Of a stretch of DNA of 64,000 nucleotides, positions 32,914-41,939 are shown piece by piece. Made by a program: the position numbers and the translations under genes. This DNA comes from HK1 sp965202735 (lineage in GTDB: Bacteria; Pseudomonadota; Gammaproteobacteria; HK1): assembly GCA_965202735.1 (NCBI GenBank), contig OZ241844.1, positions 2,542,001 through 2,606,000 on the forward strand, in the 5' to 3' direction. Each line of letters opens with the position of its first letter. The stretch's first letter is position 1. Below the pieces are notes generated by a model. It was not told the origin of the DNA. It saw nothing but the letters and a program-made list of their open reading frames with translations, and searched no databases.

Positions 32914-33387
32914 TCAATGACAGATCCAGAGCCCCCGGTTCGGCACCACGAGGCGGGCGAAGTCGGCGGACTTCAGCGCCGCCACCGCGTCGCGGTCGCC
33001 GTCCTCCACCGAGACCACGATCCAGCCCGGAATCGCCGACTCGCGCTCGTACCGCATGGCGGTCACCGGCTCCAGCTCCGCCCTCAGCGCGGCAATGCTG
33101 GTCGAGTCGTCGACGAGCACCGCGAACTCGGCGCGTCCGTCGGCCACGTTGCCGGCGGCCCTGAGCATCGTGAGCTGCGACTGGGCGTAGAGCTCGAAGA
33201 ACCGCACCCCGAGCGCCGCGGCCTTGTCGAGGACGCCCGCCGACCACGCGAAGGCGACGACGAACAGCGCTCCCGCGAGCCAGAGCGTCCGTCGCGCAGA
33301 CCTCGGCCTCTCCGCGCCGTCCGGGCTTTCGCGCGGCGGCACGGTGGAAGGGTCCGGCTCCGGCTTCGACTGGAAGGACGCCGCCAT
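32914..33387 (-). CDS. Small single-pass membrane protein of unknown function
   Basis: The 157-residue protein starts MAASFQSKPEPDPSTVPPRE, with a disordered polar N-terminus, one transmembrane helix (TLWLAGALFVVAFAWSAGVL) and a 90-residue soluble domain. That domain has ADGRAEFAVLVDDSTSIAAL and GWIVVSVEDGDRDAVAALKS. The soluble part looks like an alpha/beta ferredoxin-like fold (two beta-alpha-beta units), but I do not recognise a family. It stands alone between an amidohydrolase and a dioxygenase, with a mobile repeat upstream. Confidence 0.6.
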   Translation of the reverse strand: MAASFQSKPEPDPSTVPPRESPDGAERPRSARRTLWLAGALFVVAFAWSAGVLDKAAALGVRFFELYAQSQLTMLRAAGNVADGRAEFAVLVDDSTSIAALRAELEPVTAMRYERESAIPGWIVVSVEDGDRDAVAALKSADFARLVVPNRGLWICH

Positions 33388-33440
33388 GCGCGGAAGTGTA
33401 CGCCGATCGCTGCGCAATCCCGCACTCCCGGCCCCGGCAG

Positions 33441-33562
33441 CAGTGATTCCCGCCAACGCCCGGAGAGGCCGTACCGTGGTGGGATTCTGGCGCAATTTCG
33501 ACCCTCGGGGCGCCGAGTCGAGGGAATTTCAGGGGCCTGTTCCCGCCTGGCGGGAATGGCTG
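33441..33562 (-). mobile_element. 122-bp MITE-like repeat, copy 3
   Basis: It is in reverse orientation to copy 1, from CAGTGATTCCCGCC to GGCGGGAATGGCTG. It is flanked by exact CCCCGGCAG (33432-33440 and 33563-33571). It lies in the 332-base gap upstream of the membrane protein gene; nothing else recognisable is there. Confidence 0.78.
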
Positions 33563-33719
33563 CCCCGGCAGCAGCTCTCATCATGCTCCCCTGCGGTCCT
33601 TCGGCAGGGCGGGCCCGTCTGCGCTGTGCGGTCCAGCCGCGGGAAATGACGGCTTCCCGACGCGCTCGACCGGAGCGCGGGGAGGGCCGTCATGCCTGCC
33701 GTCGCACCGAATGCGTCGT

Positions 33720-34733
33720 TCAGACCGGCATCCGCTGCCGGTACGTCTGGGCGTACTCCCGGGTGTCGGCGTAGTGGGGCGGCAGCGGCCGGCCGTTGGG
33801 GATCGTGAGCCAGAGCCGCAGCATCAGGCGGCGATGCTCCGGGCTCGGCGCGTCCTCGAACCCGGTGCGCCCGTGCATGACGGTGTGGTTGCTCGCGAGC
33901 AGCACGTCGCCCGGCCGCATGTCGAATTCCAGCGCGATGCCCGGCTCCCGGGTGATCTCGTGAAACAGCTCCAGGGCCTCGCGCTGCGCGCCGGTGAGGC
34001 GCGGCACGCCGTCGAACCGCTGCGCGGAGTAGATGTACTCGGTCTTGAGCAGGATGCTCAGGTAGCCGTCGTGGTGGGTATAGATCGGGAGCACCTGGCA
34101 GCGGGCGCCGTCGGGGCGCTGGCCCCGAGCGTCCATCCAGAAATCCTCCTGGAGCACGACGGCGAGGTCGGGACGGCGGCGGACGACCTCGTTGAAGACC
34201 TCCGCCGCGCTCACCACGAGGCTCCGGCCGCCGCTCGCGCCCTGGCGCACGCATCCGAGCGCGAAGATGTCGCCCCCGTCGGTATGCAGGCGGATCGCGT
34301 GGCTCGTCTGGTAGTACCGGATCGAGTCGTCGGCGCCGAAGCTCCGGCCGGTATCGCGCACGTCGTGCAGCAGGTTGCCGGCCAGATCCTGACCGACGGG
34401 CAGTCCGAGGTGGGTGCCGAGCCCCCAGAGCGCGATGCGGTTCCCGGCGTCGCTCCAGCGCGCCACGGGAAGGCCGCGCAGAAGGGCGAAGCCCCGGCCG
34501 CCTTCCAGGGCATCGAGCAACGCCCGGAAGTGCCCGTTCATGCTCGGGAGCGGGAAATCGTCCCGGGTGATGGCGAAGAGCCCGGTTCCGCGCGCGGCGA
34601 CCGCGGCGACGGCGGATTCGAGCTCCGATACCATCCGCTCGTCGAGCGTGACGATCCAGTCGGACCGCTCGGCCAGCCGGTCACCGCGCCATGCGGCGGG
34701 GTCGTCGATGGCCGTCGTCAGCAGCTCGCGCAT
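33720..34733 (-). CDS. TauD/TfdA-family Fe(II)/2-oxoglutarate dioxygenase
   Basis: The 337-residue protein starts MRELLTTAIDDPAAWRGDRL. It has the facial triad: HTDGGD in AIRLHTDGGDIFALGCVRQG gives His and Asp, and the distal His is in LLASNHTVMHGRTGFED. The 2-oxoglutarate Arg is in HRRLMLRLWLTIPN. N-terminal GRGFALLRGLPV is also typical. Such enzymes hydroxylate small acids, taurine-like sulfonates or amines such as gamma-butyrobetaine. Nearby BKACE and polyamine transporters fit amine catabolism, but the substrate is unknown. Confidence 0.88.
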   Translation of the reverse strand: MRELLTTAIDDPAAWRGDRLAERSDWIVTLDERMVSELESAVAAVAARGTGLFAITRDDFPLPSMNGHFRALLDALEGGRGFALLRGLPVARWSDAGNRIALWGLGTHLGLPVGQDLAGNLLHDVRDTGRSFGADDSIRYYQTSHAIRLHTDGGDIFALGCVRQGASGGRSLVVSAAEVFNEVVRRRPDLAVVLQEDFWMDARGQRPDGARCQVLPIYTHHDGYLSILLKTEYIYSAQRFDGVPRLTGAQREALELFHEITREPGIALEFDMRPGDVLLASNHTVMHGRTGFEDAPSPEHRRLMLRLWLTIPNGRPLPPHYADTREYAQTYRQRMPV

Positions 34734-34841
34734 GGGCCTGCCTCTGTACGTCGTGGCGTGATGATGCACCCTCGGGACGTTCCCGGCCTACCGGGCTGCC
34801 GGCCGTACCTTCAAAGGCAGAAGCACGGGCTCCATGTCCGG

Positions 34842-36524
34842 CTACGCATCTCCGGGGCTCAGGAGCATTTCGACAAGGTCCGCTCGGCGGAAGGTCGCCG
34901 ACAGCCGTTGCAGCGTCGGCTCCCTGCCACCGAAGAGTGTCTTGAGCGTCTCCTCGATCGTTTCCTGGGCACGAGCAAAGTAGCTGCCCGACTCCTGCTC
35001 GACGAGCTCCCGCGCGGGGCGGAAGTTGCGATGGTCGAGCTCCCTGAGCTCGATGCCCATCTCCGTCAGGAGATAGCGGCCCATCAGCATGGCGATGAAG
35101 CGGGACCCGTAGGCCAGGAAATCGGGAGTATCTTGCCCGGGTCTCTTGCGGCGGTTCTCTGCATACCGGAGCAAGAAGGCGGCGATGATCGCCTGGGCAC
35201 CGTTCAGATCTTCCGTGAAGATCGTATGGTACAGGGCACCAAAATGTTCCCGCCTCCTGAACCTCGCCTGATGCGGCCGGCAACGCCAGATCGCCAGGAC
35301 GGCTTCGGCGATCACGGCGCTTGTAAATTCATGCGGCGCTACCGACTGGTCTTCGCGCTTGGCCCGGTGCACGTACCCCAGCCCGTGAATCGATGTGTTC
35401 AGGGCCTTCTGGCGCGGCTCGTTGGCTTTCAGATCCCTGAGATCGACCGGGTTCTGGCTGTTCGTGGCGAATGTAATCGCGTCGATGAGCTCGTTGTCGT
35501 TCTGCTCGATCTCGTAGATGCGGACAAGCACCTCCGCATCCTGAATGTCCGGACCGATTTCCCTGGCTATCCGTTGTGCGGTCCGAGCGGTCTGTCCGCC
35601 GTTGACAACCTGCAGGTCGTTCACCTGCACGCGCCAGCTTCCCTTCTGTAGTGCGTTGTACCGGAACTGCGAACAGGTCATCGTGATTCCGTTGTTGTAG
35701 AAGTAGAAATTCGGACGCTGATCCGGCTCGCGCAGAGTGGCCGCGACGGCTTCGTTCACGCGGTTGCCGACCAGCCCCAGATAGCGACGGATGTTCCTTT
35801 CGAACAACTGATTGTCGTGCTCGTCAGTCAGGCGAGCGAGCTCGGCGACAGATATGCGCCCTACCAGTACCCGCCGAAAGTCGAAGGGCTCGACCGTTGC
35901 GTGCCCGGTCAACTGCAGCTCGGCGCTGATCGGCTTCCGCGCCTGCAGCAGGGCGAGGAGATCATCGGGTCCGACGTAACGCCATTCGACCTGCTCTCCG
36001 AAGTCATCCCTGGCATTGTCGATCCGCTGCTGCGCATTCGCCGTCCACCGGATTCCGTTGTTTGCAGCGACGGCGGTCACTCGTGGAATCGCACCATCCC
36101 TGACAAAGGACCGGATGTCTTCGATCCGCTGGTTCAGACGTCTGTTCAGATTGACCGGTTTCTGCGGGTCGAAGAGTGCTCCGACGGTATCGATCATCCT
36201 GGCGACCGCGTTCTCGGGGAATGCCGAGCCGCCGTGAAGGTCACTCCTGTACTTTCCCTGTATCAGGGTAATGGGGAGCTCACCATCTTCAGGCGAATCA
36301 AAGTAGAGCGCATCGATCCCGAAATCCTGGCCGCCATCGACAATTCCTTCGATCGTCTCATCGTCGGCGAGGTCGAACGCCGTCTTCGCGACGAGAAACA
36401 GGAATCCTGTCGACCGTCTTCTCTGCGGATCGGCGCCCGGCCGGAGCTCGTTTTCGAAGGCATCCGCGTACTTCTCGATGATGCCGGACACTTGTTGATC
36501 GATGATTTGCGCGGCAAGGGTCAT
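34842..36524 (-). CDS. AIPR-family abortive infection phage-resistance protein
   Basis: The 560-residue protein starts MTLAAQIIDQQVSGIIEKYA. It carries the AIPR hallmarks FYFYNNGITMTCSQF and WRVQVNDLQVVNGGQTARTA, then QRIAREIG. An upstream region, ITLIQGKYRSDL after GIDALYF, resembles a restriction-endonuclease-like strand pair. AIPR proteins are linked to abortive phage infection, alone or with phosphorothioation and DISARM-type systems. Its base composition is less GC-rich than the flanking transport genes (52-63% on lines I counted), and it stands alone in a metabolic region, suggesting acquisition. Longer frames upstream are antisense to the potC repeats. Confidence 0.82.
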   Translation of the reverse strand: MTLAAQIIDQQVSGIIEKYADAFENELRPGADPQRRRSTGFLFLVAKTAFDLADDETIEGIVDGGQDFGIDALYFDSPEDGELPITLIQGKYRSDLHGGSAFPENAVARMIDTVGALFDPQKPVNLNRRLNQRIEDIRSFVRDGAIPRVTAVAANNGIRWTANAQQRIDNARDDFGEQVEWRYVGPDDLLALLQARKPISAELQLTGHATVEPFDFRRVLVGRISVAELARLTDEHDNQLFERNIRRYLGLVGNRVNEAVAATLREPDQRPNFYFYNNGITMTCSQFRYNALQKGSWRVQVNDLQVVNGGQTARTAQRIAREIGPDIQDAEVLVRIYEIEQNDNELIDAITFATNSQNPVDLRDLKANEPRQKALNTSIHGLGYVHRAKREDQSVAPHEFTSAVIAEAVLAIWRCRPHQARFRRREHFGALYHTIFTEDLNGAQAIIAAFLLRYAENRRKRPGQDTPDFLAYGSRFIAMLMGRYLLTEMGIELRELDHRNFRPARELVEQESGSYFARAQETIEETLKTLFGGREPTLQRLSATFRRADLVEMLLSPGDA

Positions 36525-36654
36525 TGTCCTGCTGCTTCTGCAACCATCGTGGTCGTCAGGAGGGACATGGGACGATACCCCGCCGCCGGCTTCCTCGTCC
36601 CGGCGCTCCGGAGCGGACCGCGCGTCCTGCCCCGCCGGAGGCCGGTACGTTCGG

Positions 36655-38082
36655 CTATTCGTTCTTCCGGTCCGTCTCGCCGGAGTCGACGCCGACCTGC
36701 CCTTCGAGGTTCTGCGGCGCGAAGATGTTGGTGTAGCCCTCGGTGCCCTTCGCGGGCGCGTCGGCATCCTGCGCCGGCGTGCCGTCGTCGCCGACGCCGG
36801 CCTGCCCTTCGAGGTTCTGCGGTGCGAAGATGTTGGTGTAGCCCTCGGTTCCTCTCGCCGGGGCGCCGGCATCCTGCGCCGGGGCTCCGGTCCCCGTCCC
36901 GGTCTGCCCTTCGAGGTTCTGCGGCGCGAAGATGTTGGTGTAGCCCTCGGTGCCCTTCGCCTTGACGGCGGGCTGGTCCGGCGCCGCCGGCGCCGTGCCC
37001 TGGCCGGTCTGCTCGCCCGGCGCGGCGCCCCTGAACATCTGGATGGTCCGCCGCTCCTTGACGCGCTGCTCCGTGACCCGCTTCTTCTCGGCCTTCACCT
37101 CGGCCTTGCACTCCTCGACTCCCATCGTGCCCGAGAAGTAGACCGTGCCAAGCCCCGCGATACAGATCAGTACGAAGATGATGAGCGCCGGGTCGGCGAT
37201 CAGGGCGGCTCGTTTGGCGCGCGAATCGATCTCGCCGCGGGCGACGCGGGCCGACTCGCGTTCCGCCGCCGCCTCGCGGCGCTTCATGATCTCGTAGATC
37301 ACCGCGCCGAACAGGGTGAGCGCCACGATGATCACCGCCAGCGCGCTGATCGAAGGGTTGATGCCGTAGCGCACCTTGCTCGCGAGCACCGTGATCAGGG
37401 TCTCGCTGGTGAGGGCGGTGAATACCGTGGTGTTGTAGTTCTCGAACGAGGCGAGGAACGCGAGCACCGCGGCCGAGCCGATGGCGGGCTTGAGGAAGGG
37501 CAGCAGCACCTTGCGGAAGGTCTGCACGTGGGTCGCGCCGAGGTCCAGCGCCGCCTCCTCCTGGGCGGGGTCGAAGCGCTGGAGGCGGGAGATGAAGATC
37601 AGCATGGCGTAGGCGGAGACGAACGTCGCCTGGCCGATGACGGTGAGGAAGATCCCGTCGTAGAAGATGCTCTCCTCGCCCGCGCCGAACATCCTTCCGA
37701 GCCGGTCCCAGAACACCAGGGTGGAGATCCCGAGCACCACGCCGGGGATGAGGATCGGCGCGATCACGATGGTGTAGTACCAGGGCCGGATCCGGTTGGG
37801 GACCTGGGTCAGCATCAGTGCTCCGGCCAGGCCGAGCGGCACCGCCAGGAGGACCACGCCGAGGCCGATGATCAGGCTGTTGCGCAGCCCGCGCATCAGC
37901 TTCTCGTCGTTGACCAGCACCTCGAACCACTCCACCGAGAAGCACTCGAAGGGCGTGACCCGCGGGAACTGCGAGCTGTTGAAGGCGGTGACGCCCATGA
38001 TGATGAGCGGCCCGAACAGGTACACGAAGAACAGGCAGACGAAGCCCAGCACGAAGACTCGGGCGAGGGTGTCGGACCTCAC
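36655..38082 (-). CDS. potC: Polyamine-type ABC transporter permease (PotC/PotI class) with a repeat-bearing C-terminal tail
   Basis: Residues 1-270 form a normal PotC-like permease: GTG start overlapping the potB stop, helices from LARVFVLGFVCLFFVYLFGP, and the EAA-type loop EEAALDLGATHVQTFRKVLL. The protein is 475 residues rather than about 270. After a charged stretch there is an extra helix (LIADPALIIFVLICIAGLGT), a Cys (GVEECKAEVKAEKKR), and a coil. Three copies of KGTEGYTNIFAPQNLEGQ (second copy begins RGTEGY) follow, spaced 34-35 residues in Gln/Ala/Pro/Gly-rich linkers. The repeats probably bind a partner or the envelope; I know no parallel. Confidence 0.85.
   Translation of the reverse strand: MRSDTLARVFVLGFVCLFFVYLFGPLIIMGVTAFNSSQFPRVTPFECFSVEWFEVLVNDEKLMRGLRNSLIIGLGVVLLAVPLGLAGALMLTQVPNRIRPWYYTIVIAPILIPGVVLGISTLVFWDRLGRMFGAGEESIFYDGIFLTVIGQATFVSAYAMLIFISRLQRFDPAQEEAALDLGATHVQTFRKVLLPFLKPAIGSAAVLAFLASFENYNTTVFTALTSETLITVLASKVRYGINPSISALAVIIVALTLFGAVIYEIMKRREAAAERESARVARGEIDSRAKRAALIADPALIIFVLICIAGLGTVYFSGTMGVEECKAEVKAEKKRVTEQRVKERRTIQMFRGAAPGEQTGQGTAPAAPDQPAVKAKGTEGYTNIFAPQNLEGQTGTGTGAPAQDAGAPARGTEGYTNIFAPQNLEGQAGVGDDGTPAQDADAPAKGTEGYTNIFAPQNLEGQVGVDSGETDRKNE
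36697..36960 (-). repeat. Three coding repeats in the permease tail
   Basis: Near-identical 58-base blocks starting at 36697, 36802 and 36904 (spacing 105 and 102) encode the KGTEGYTNIFAPQNLEGQ units. In-frame spacing and high identity suggest recent expansion and possible length variation between strains. Confidence 0.85.
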
Positions 38083-39008
38083 TTGCCGATGTCTCCGAGA
38101 CGGACCTTGAAGATGCGCATCGCCAGCAGCACCAGCAGGATCGTCGACACCAGCAGGATGATCGCGTAGGCCGACCCCCGCGGCCAGTTGTTCCCGGTGT
38201 TGAACCACTGGTAGATGATCTGGGTGAACCAGAGGCTGCTCGGGCCGCCGAGGATCTGGGGCGCGGCGAGCGCGCCGGCGGTGAGCATGAAGACCATCGT
38301 GCAGCCGGAGCTGATCCCCGGCTTCGCGAACGGGATGACCACCCGCCAGTGAATCCGCAGCCACGAGGCGCCCATGTCGCGGGCGGCCTCGATCTGGTTG
38401 CGGTCGAGGCTCTCGATGGCGTTGTAGAGCGGGAAGATCATCAGCAGGATGAAGGCGTAGGTCAGCCCGGTGTAGAGCGCGACGTTCTCCCGGATGAAGT
38501 CCACCGGCTGATCGATTACCCCGAGCCAGAGCAGCGTCCCGTTGATGACCCCGGCCGAGCCGAAGATGATGCGGAAGGCGAACGCGCGCAGGATCTCGTT
38601 GACCCAGAACGGCACGATGAGCGACAGCACCATGAGCCGGGCCCAGCCGCCGCGCGCGGACTGCGCGAGGAAGTACGCGATCGGGTAGCAGATGAGCAGG
38701 TCCGCGAGGGTGACGAAGGCCGCGGTGATCAGGGTGCGCGCGAATACCGTCAGGTCGAGGGTGTTGAAGGCGCCGGACGCCTCGGCGCTGCCGTAGACCA
38801 TGAACTCGTAGTGCTCGAGGGTGTAGACGTCCTTCGGGCCGCCCTGGTCGGCCGGCGGGAGGTTGTGCCGGAACGAGAAGTCGACCATGGCGAGCTGCGG
38901 GGCCAGGATCATGACGAAGATCCAGAAGCCCACCGCGACGAGCAGGAAGGTCCCGAGCGCCGCACCGTTGCGGAGCATGAAGTTGCCGAACCACCGCATC
39001 GGGTTCAT
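38079..39008 (-). CDS. potB: Polyamine-type ABC transporter permease (PotB/PotH class)
   Basis: The 309-residue protein starts MNPMRWFGNFMLRNGAALGT, has six predicted helices, and carries the permease loop EAARDMGASWLRIHWRVVIP. A periplasmic loop (FRHNLPPADQGGPKDVYTLE) follows helix one, as usual for PotB proteins. It pairs with the extended PotC-like permease, whose GTG overlaps this stop by four bases (GTGA). Putrescine, spermidine or a related cation is the likely cargo, but substrate specificity cannot be read here. Confidence 0.9.
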   Translation of the reverse strand: MNPMRWFGNFMLRNGAALGTFLLVAVGFWIFVMILAPQLAMVDFSFRHNLPPADQGGPKDVYTLEHYEFMVYGSAEASGAFNTLDLTVFARTLITAAFVTLADLLICYPIAYFLAQSARGGWARLMVLSLIVPFWVNEILRAFAFRIIFGSAGVINGTLLWLGVIDQPVDFIRENVALYTGLTYAFILLMIFPLYNAIESLDRNQIEAARDMGASWLRIHWRVVIPFAKPGISSGCTMVFMLTAGALAAPQILGGPSSLWFTQIIYQWFNTGNNWPRGSAYAIILLVSTILLVLLAMRIFKVRLGDIGK

Positions 39009-39021
39009 GGCGCGCGCTCCG

Positions 39022-40125
39022 TCACTCGGCCGCCAGCGGGCCTTCCGGGAGGGCGACGGCGAGGTCGGCGGGGAAGCCGAGACTGACCGCCGAGCCCGGC
39101 TGGTGGCCGAGCGAGGTCCCGTCGTTCACCAGCGACATCTTGATCCGCCGGTCGCCGCCCGCCACTTCGAGGAACACCTGCCAGAAATGGCCCTCGAACT
39201 CCTCCGTGTGCACCGTCGCGTCGATGATGTTGTCGAAGCTCGCCCCGTTGGCGAACTTGAGCGACTCGGGGCGCACGAACACGAACGCCGAGTCGCCCGC
39301 GTCAAGCCGGTCGCCGCGGCTTGCGGCAATCCGCGCCCGCATCGGGCCGACGTTGGTGTCCACCGTCGCGTAGGCGGGGCCGGCCTCCGTCACCTTGCCC
39401 CGGAACAGGTTGTTCTCGCCGACGAAGGAGGCGACGAAGGCGGACTCCGGATGGTCGTAGATGGTGTTGCCGTCCCCGACCTGGTCGATCACCCCTTCGC
39501 GCATCACCGCGACGTTGTCGGACATCGTCAGGGCCTCGCCCTGGTCGTGGGTGATGTAGATGAACGTGATCCCGACCCGCTGCTGGATGGATCGAAGCTC
39601 GGTGCGCATGTGCTGGCGGAGCTTCAGGTCGAGCGCCGAGAGCGGCTCGTCGAGCAGCAGCACGTCCGGCTCCGCCGCGAGCGCCCGGGCGATGGCCACC
39701 CGCTGGCGCTGCCCGCCGGACAGCTCGTGGCACATCTTGTCGCCCTGGCCGGGAAGCGCGATCAGATCGAGCAGCTCGTCGGCCCGCCTGCGCCGCTCGG
39801 CCCGCCCGATGCCGCGCACCTCGAGGGAGAAGGCGATGTTCTCCCACACCGTCATGAGCGGGAAGAGCGCGAGGTTCTGGAAGATGAGGGCGGTGGGCCG
39901 CCTGTTCGGGCCGATCCCCGCCATGTCCCGGCCGCCGATCCGCACCACGCCTTCCGAAGGCTCCAGGAAGCCGGATACGGCGCGCAGCAGCGTGGTCTTG
40001 CCGCAGCCCGACGGTCCGAGGAAGCTGAAGAATCCGCCCTCGGGGATGTCGATGTTCACGTCGCGGGCGGCGATGAAGTCGCCGAACCTGATCCACACGC
40101 CGTCGAGCTCGACCCCGGCGCTCAT
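39022..40125 (-). CDS. potA: Polyamine-type ABC transporter ATP-binding protein (PotA class)
   Basis: The 367-residue ATPase has Walker A GPSGCGKTT (about 37-45), Q-loop LIFQNLALFPLMTV, signature LSGGQRQRVAIARALA, Walker B VLLLDEPLSALD and switch His IYITHDQGEALTMS. A C-terminal TOBE-like regulatory domain follows (AFVFVRPESLKFANGASFDN onward). I chose the ATG at 40125 (MSAGVELDGVWIRFGDF) since the longer frame adds non-homologous sequence. It lies 14 bases upstream of potB and about 200 bases downstream of potD. Confidence 0.93.
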   Translation of the reverse strand: MSAGVELDGVWIRFGDFIAARDVNIDIPEGGFFSFLGPSGCGKTTLLRAVSGFLEPSEGVVRIGGRDMAGIGPNRRPTALIFQNLALFPLMTVWENIAFSLEVRGIGRAERRRRADELLDLIALPGQGDKMCHELSGGQRQRVAIARALAAEPDVLLLDEPLSALDLKLRQHMRTELRSIQQRVGITFIYITHDQGEALTMSDNVAVMREGVIDQVGDGNTIYDHPESAFVASFVGENNLFRGKVTEAGPAYATVDTNVGPMRARIAASRGDRLDAGDSAFVFVRPESLKFANGASFDNIIDATVHTEEFEGHFWQVFLEVAGGDRRIKMSLVNDGTSLGHQPGSAVSLGFPADLAVALPEGPLAAE

Positions 40126-40324
40126 CGCATGCTCTCCGCCATGGCTGTCCCCCTTGCGGCATCCGCGGCGCCGGGGCATGCGGGCAGGCTCGTCCGGGCA
40201 TGCAGCCGGCGCCGCGCCGCGGGTCGGAGCGCTGCTCCCCGCCAGCGGGAGCATGGCTCCTTCGGTCGTTCGCCCGGACCCGGGCCCGTCCCGGCCCGGG
40301 TCCGGACACTACCGTCGCGGCCGG

Positions 40325-41509
40325 TCAGGCGTTGACGAACTTGTTGCGGTACTCGGTGCGCACGTCCGCGTACCACTGCGGCTCCTTCGGCCAGGGCCAG
40401 AGGTTCGCGAGCGAGTTGCCCGGGTACACCGACGCGAAGACCTCGGCGTACTGGGCGCTGGCGAACTTGTCCGCGCCGAGCACGGCCGAATTATAGCCAT
40501 GACCGCCCCACGCGGTGCCTTCCGTGCCGCCGTCGATGGACTTGCCGGCCGGCTCCGCCTCGAAGCAGTAGTCGATGAACGCGTAGACCGCCTCGAGATC
40601 CTCGGCCGCGGCGGAGAGCGACATGCCGTCCACCCAGGCGAGCGAGCCTTCGACCGGCGCGCGGTACTGCACCGCCTCGCCGTCGTTCATGAGGGTGATG
40701 GGAGGACCGTCCCAGGTCTGCCCGACCACCACGCCCTCGTTCAGCAGACCGTTCTTCTGGGTGTCCGCATCGTTCCAGAAGAGCTTGAGCTGCGCCTTGT
40801 TCCCGATGCAGAAGTCGGTGACCTTCTCCCAGGTCGCGCGCATCGTCTTCTCGTCGTTGTAGGCGCGCTTCATGGCCCCCGGCTCCAGCTCGCCGGTCGT
40901 CTCCAGGTACAGGCCGGCGCCGAGCATGCCGGAGTGCGGGCGCATCATCGTCTTGCCCTTGACGTCCTCCTGCCAGACGTCGCCGTAGCTCGGCACCTCG
41001 CCCGCGCGCGGCGGCGCCCACAGGTCGGTGCGCCAGGCGACGCCCTCGGTGCCCCAGATGTGAGGCAGCCAGTGCGAGCCCTTCCCCTTGAAGTTCCACT
41101 CGGCGTCGCCGACCTGGAGCATGGCCGGGTTCACGTTGCCGAGGTTCCCGATGCGGCCGTAGTCGAACGCCTGGAGCAGTTCGAGGTCCACCCACTGCGG
41201 CGAGCGCATGTTGGTGGGGCTGCAGAGGTCGACACCGCGGCCCCTGGTGGCCTTCATCTTGGTGATGATCTCCTCGTTCGAGCCGATGCCGGTGTAGTTC
41301 ACCTTGATGCCGGTCTTCTCCTCGAACGACTTCAGAAAGCCGGGCGGCAGGTAGTCCGACCACATGAGGACGTTGACCTGTCCCGCCGCCGCAAGCACCT
41401 TCGAGCTGACGACCCACGGACCGACCGCGGCGGCGCCCACCGCAGCCATTCCCTTCAATGCCGAGCGGCGCGTCACCGCCGTCGCCGGCTTCCTGGTTTC
41501 TCTGGTCAT
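40325..41509 (-). CDS. potD: Polyamine-type ABC transporter substrate-binding protein (PotD/PotF class)
   Basis: The 394-residue protein begins with a twin-arginine style leader (TRRSALKGMAAVGAAAVGPW) and then VNVLMWSDYLPPGFLKSFEE, typical of PotD/PotF. Later landmarks are YTGIGSNEEIITKMKATRGR, GTEGVAWRTDLW, and WVDGMSLSAAAEDLEAVYAF. Twin-arginine export suggests folding before secretion. First gene of the potDABC operon. A 430-base gap separates it from cobT upstream. It probably binds a polyamine-like amine; this class also includes other cationic substrates. Confidence 0.9.
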   Translation of the reverse strand: MTRETRKPATAVTRRSALKGMAAVGAAAVGPWVVSSKVLAAAGQVNVLMWSDYLPPGFLKSFEEKTGIKVNYTGIGSNEEIITKMKATRGRGVDLCSPTNMRSPQWVDLELLQAFDYGRIGNLGNVNPAMLQVGDAEWNFKGKGSHWLPHIWGTEGVAWRTDLWAPPRAGEVPSYGDVWQEDVKGKTMMRPHSGMLGAGLYLETTGELEPGAMKRAYNDEKTMRATWEKVTDFCIGNKAQLKLFWNDADTQKNGLLNEGVVVGQTWDGPPITLMNDGEAVQYRAPVEGSLAWVDGMSLSAAAEDLEAVYAFIDYCFEAEPAGKSIDGGTEGTAWGGHGYNSAVLGADKFASAQYAEVFASVYPGNSLANLWPWPKEPQWYADVRTEYRNKFVNA

Positions 41510-41939
41510 GACATTCTCCGTTCAGGGCCCAATGGCCATTGTCGAATCGTCGGCGCCCGGGCGTGGCTCGTGCGCCCCCTGGAGCCTCCATCCTTGCCTC
41601 GCCGCCGGTCGCGGCGGGAATCGTACCGTCTCCTTCGGAAGTGGCCGATCCCGCGTCCGTCGACGGACGCGGGATCGCACGGATACTAACACCATGTCAA
41701 GGGCCGGGAATCTCGAAATCTCGGCAGACCGGCGACTCCCGCCAACGCCCGGAGAGTCCGTACCGCAGCGCGGATTCCGGCGCGATTTCGACCACCAGGG
41801 CGTCCGGTCGAGGGGATTTCGAGGGCCTGTTCCCGCCTGGCGGGAATGGCTGTCGACAGACCGGGAGCCGGATCGACAGTCCGCGACGGACGGGCTGGAC
41901 ACGGGGAGATCACGGGGGAGAGCCCGATGATCCCGCGAT
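41510..41939. other. Intergenic region between cobT and potD
   Basis: This gap holds the potD promoter (not pinned down), an inverted repeat near 41655-41672 (CGCGTCCGTCGACGGACGCG, a strong hairpin) and a 122-bp mobile repeat (41731-41852). No gene is visible. Confidence 0.55.
41731..41852 (-). mobile_element. 122-bp MITE-like repeat, copy 4
   Basis: Same orientation as copy 3, from CGACTCCCGCC to GGCGGGAATGGCTG. Flanks share GCAGACCGG on the left and ACAGACCGG on the right, a slightly decayed target duplication. Confidence 0.72.

Noticed and set aside
36655..38994. A 779-codon frame joining potC to upstream sequence
   Set aside because: The first half is out of frame over potB; the GTG at 38082 overlapping the potB stop is the true start.
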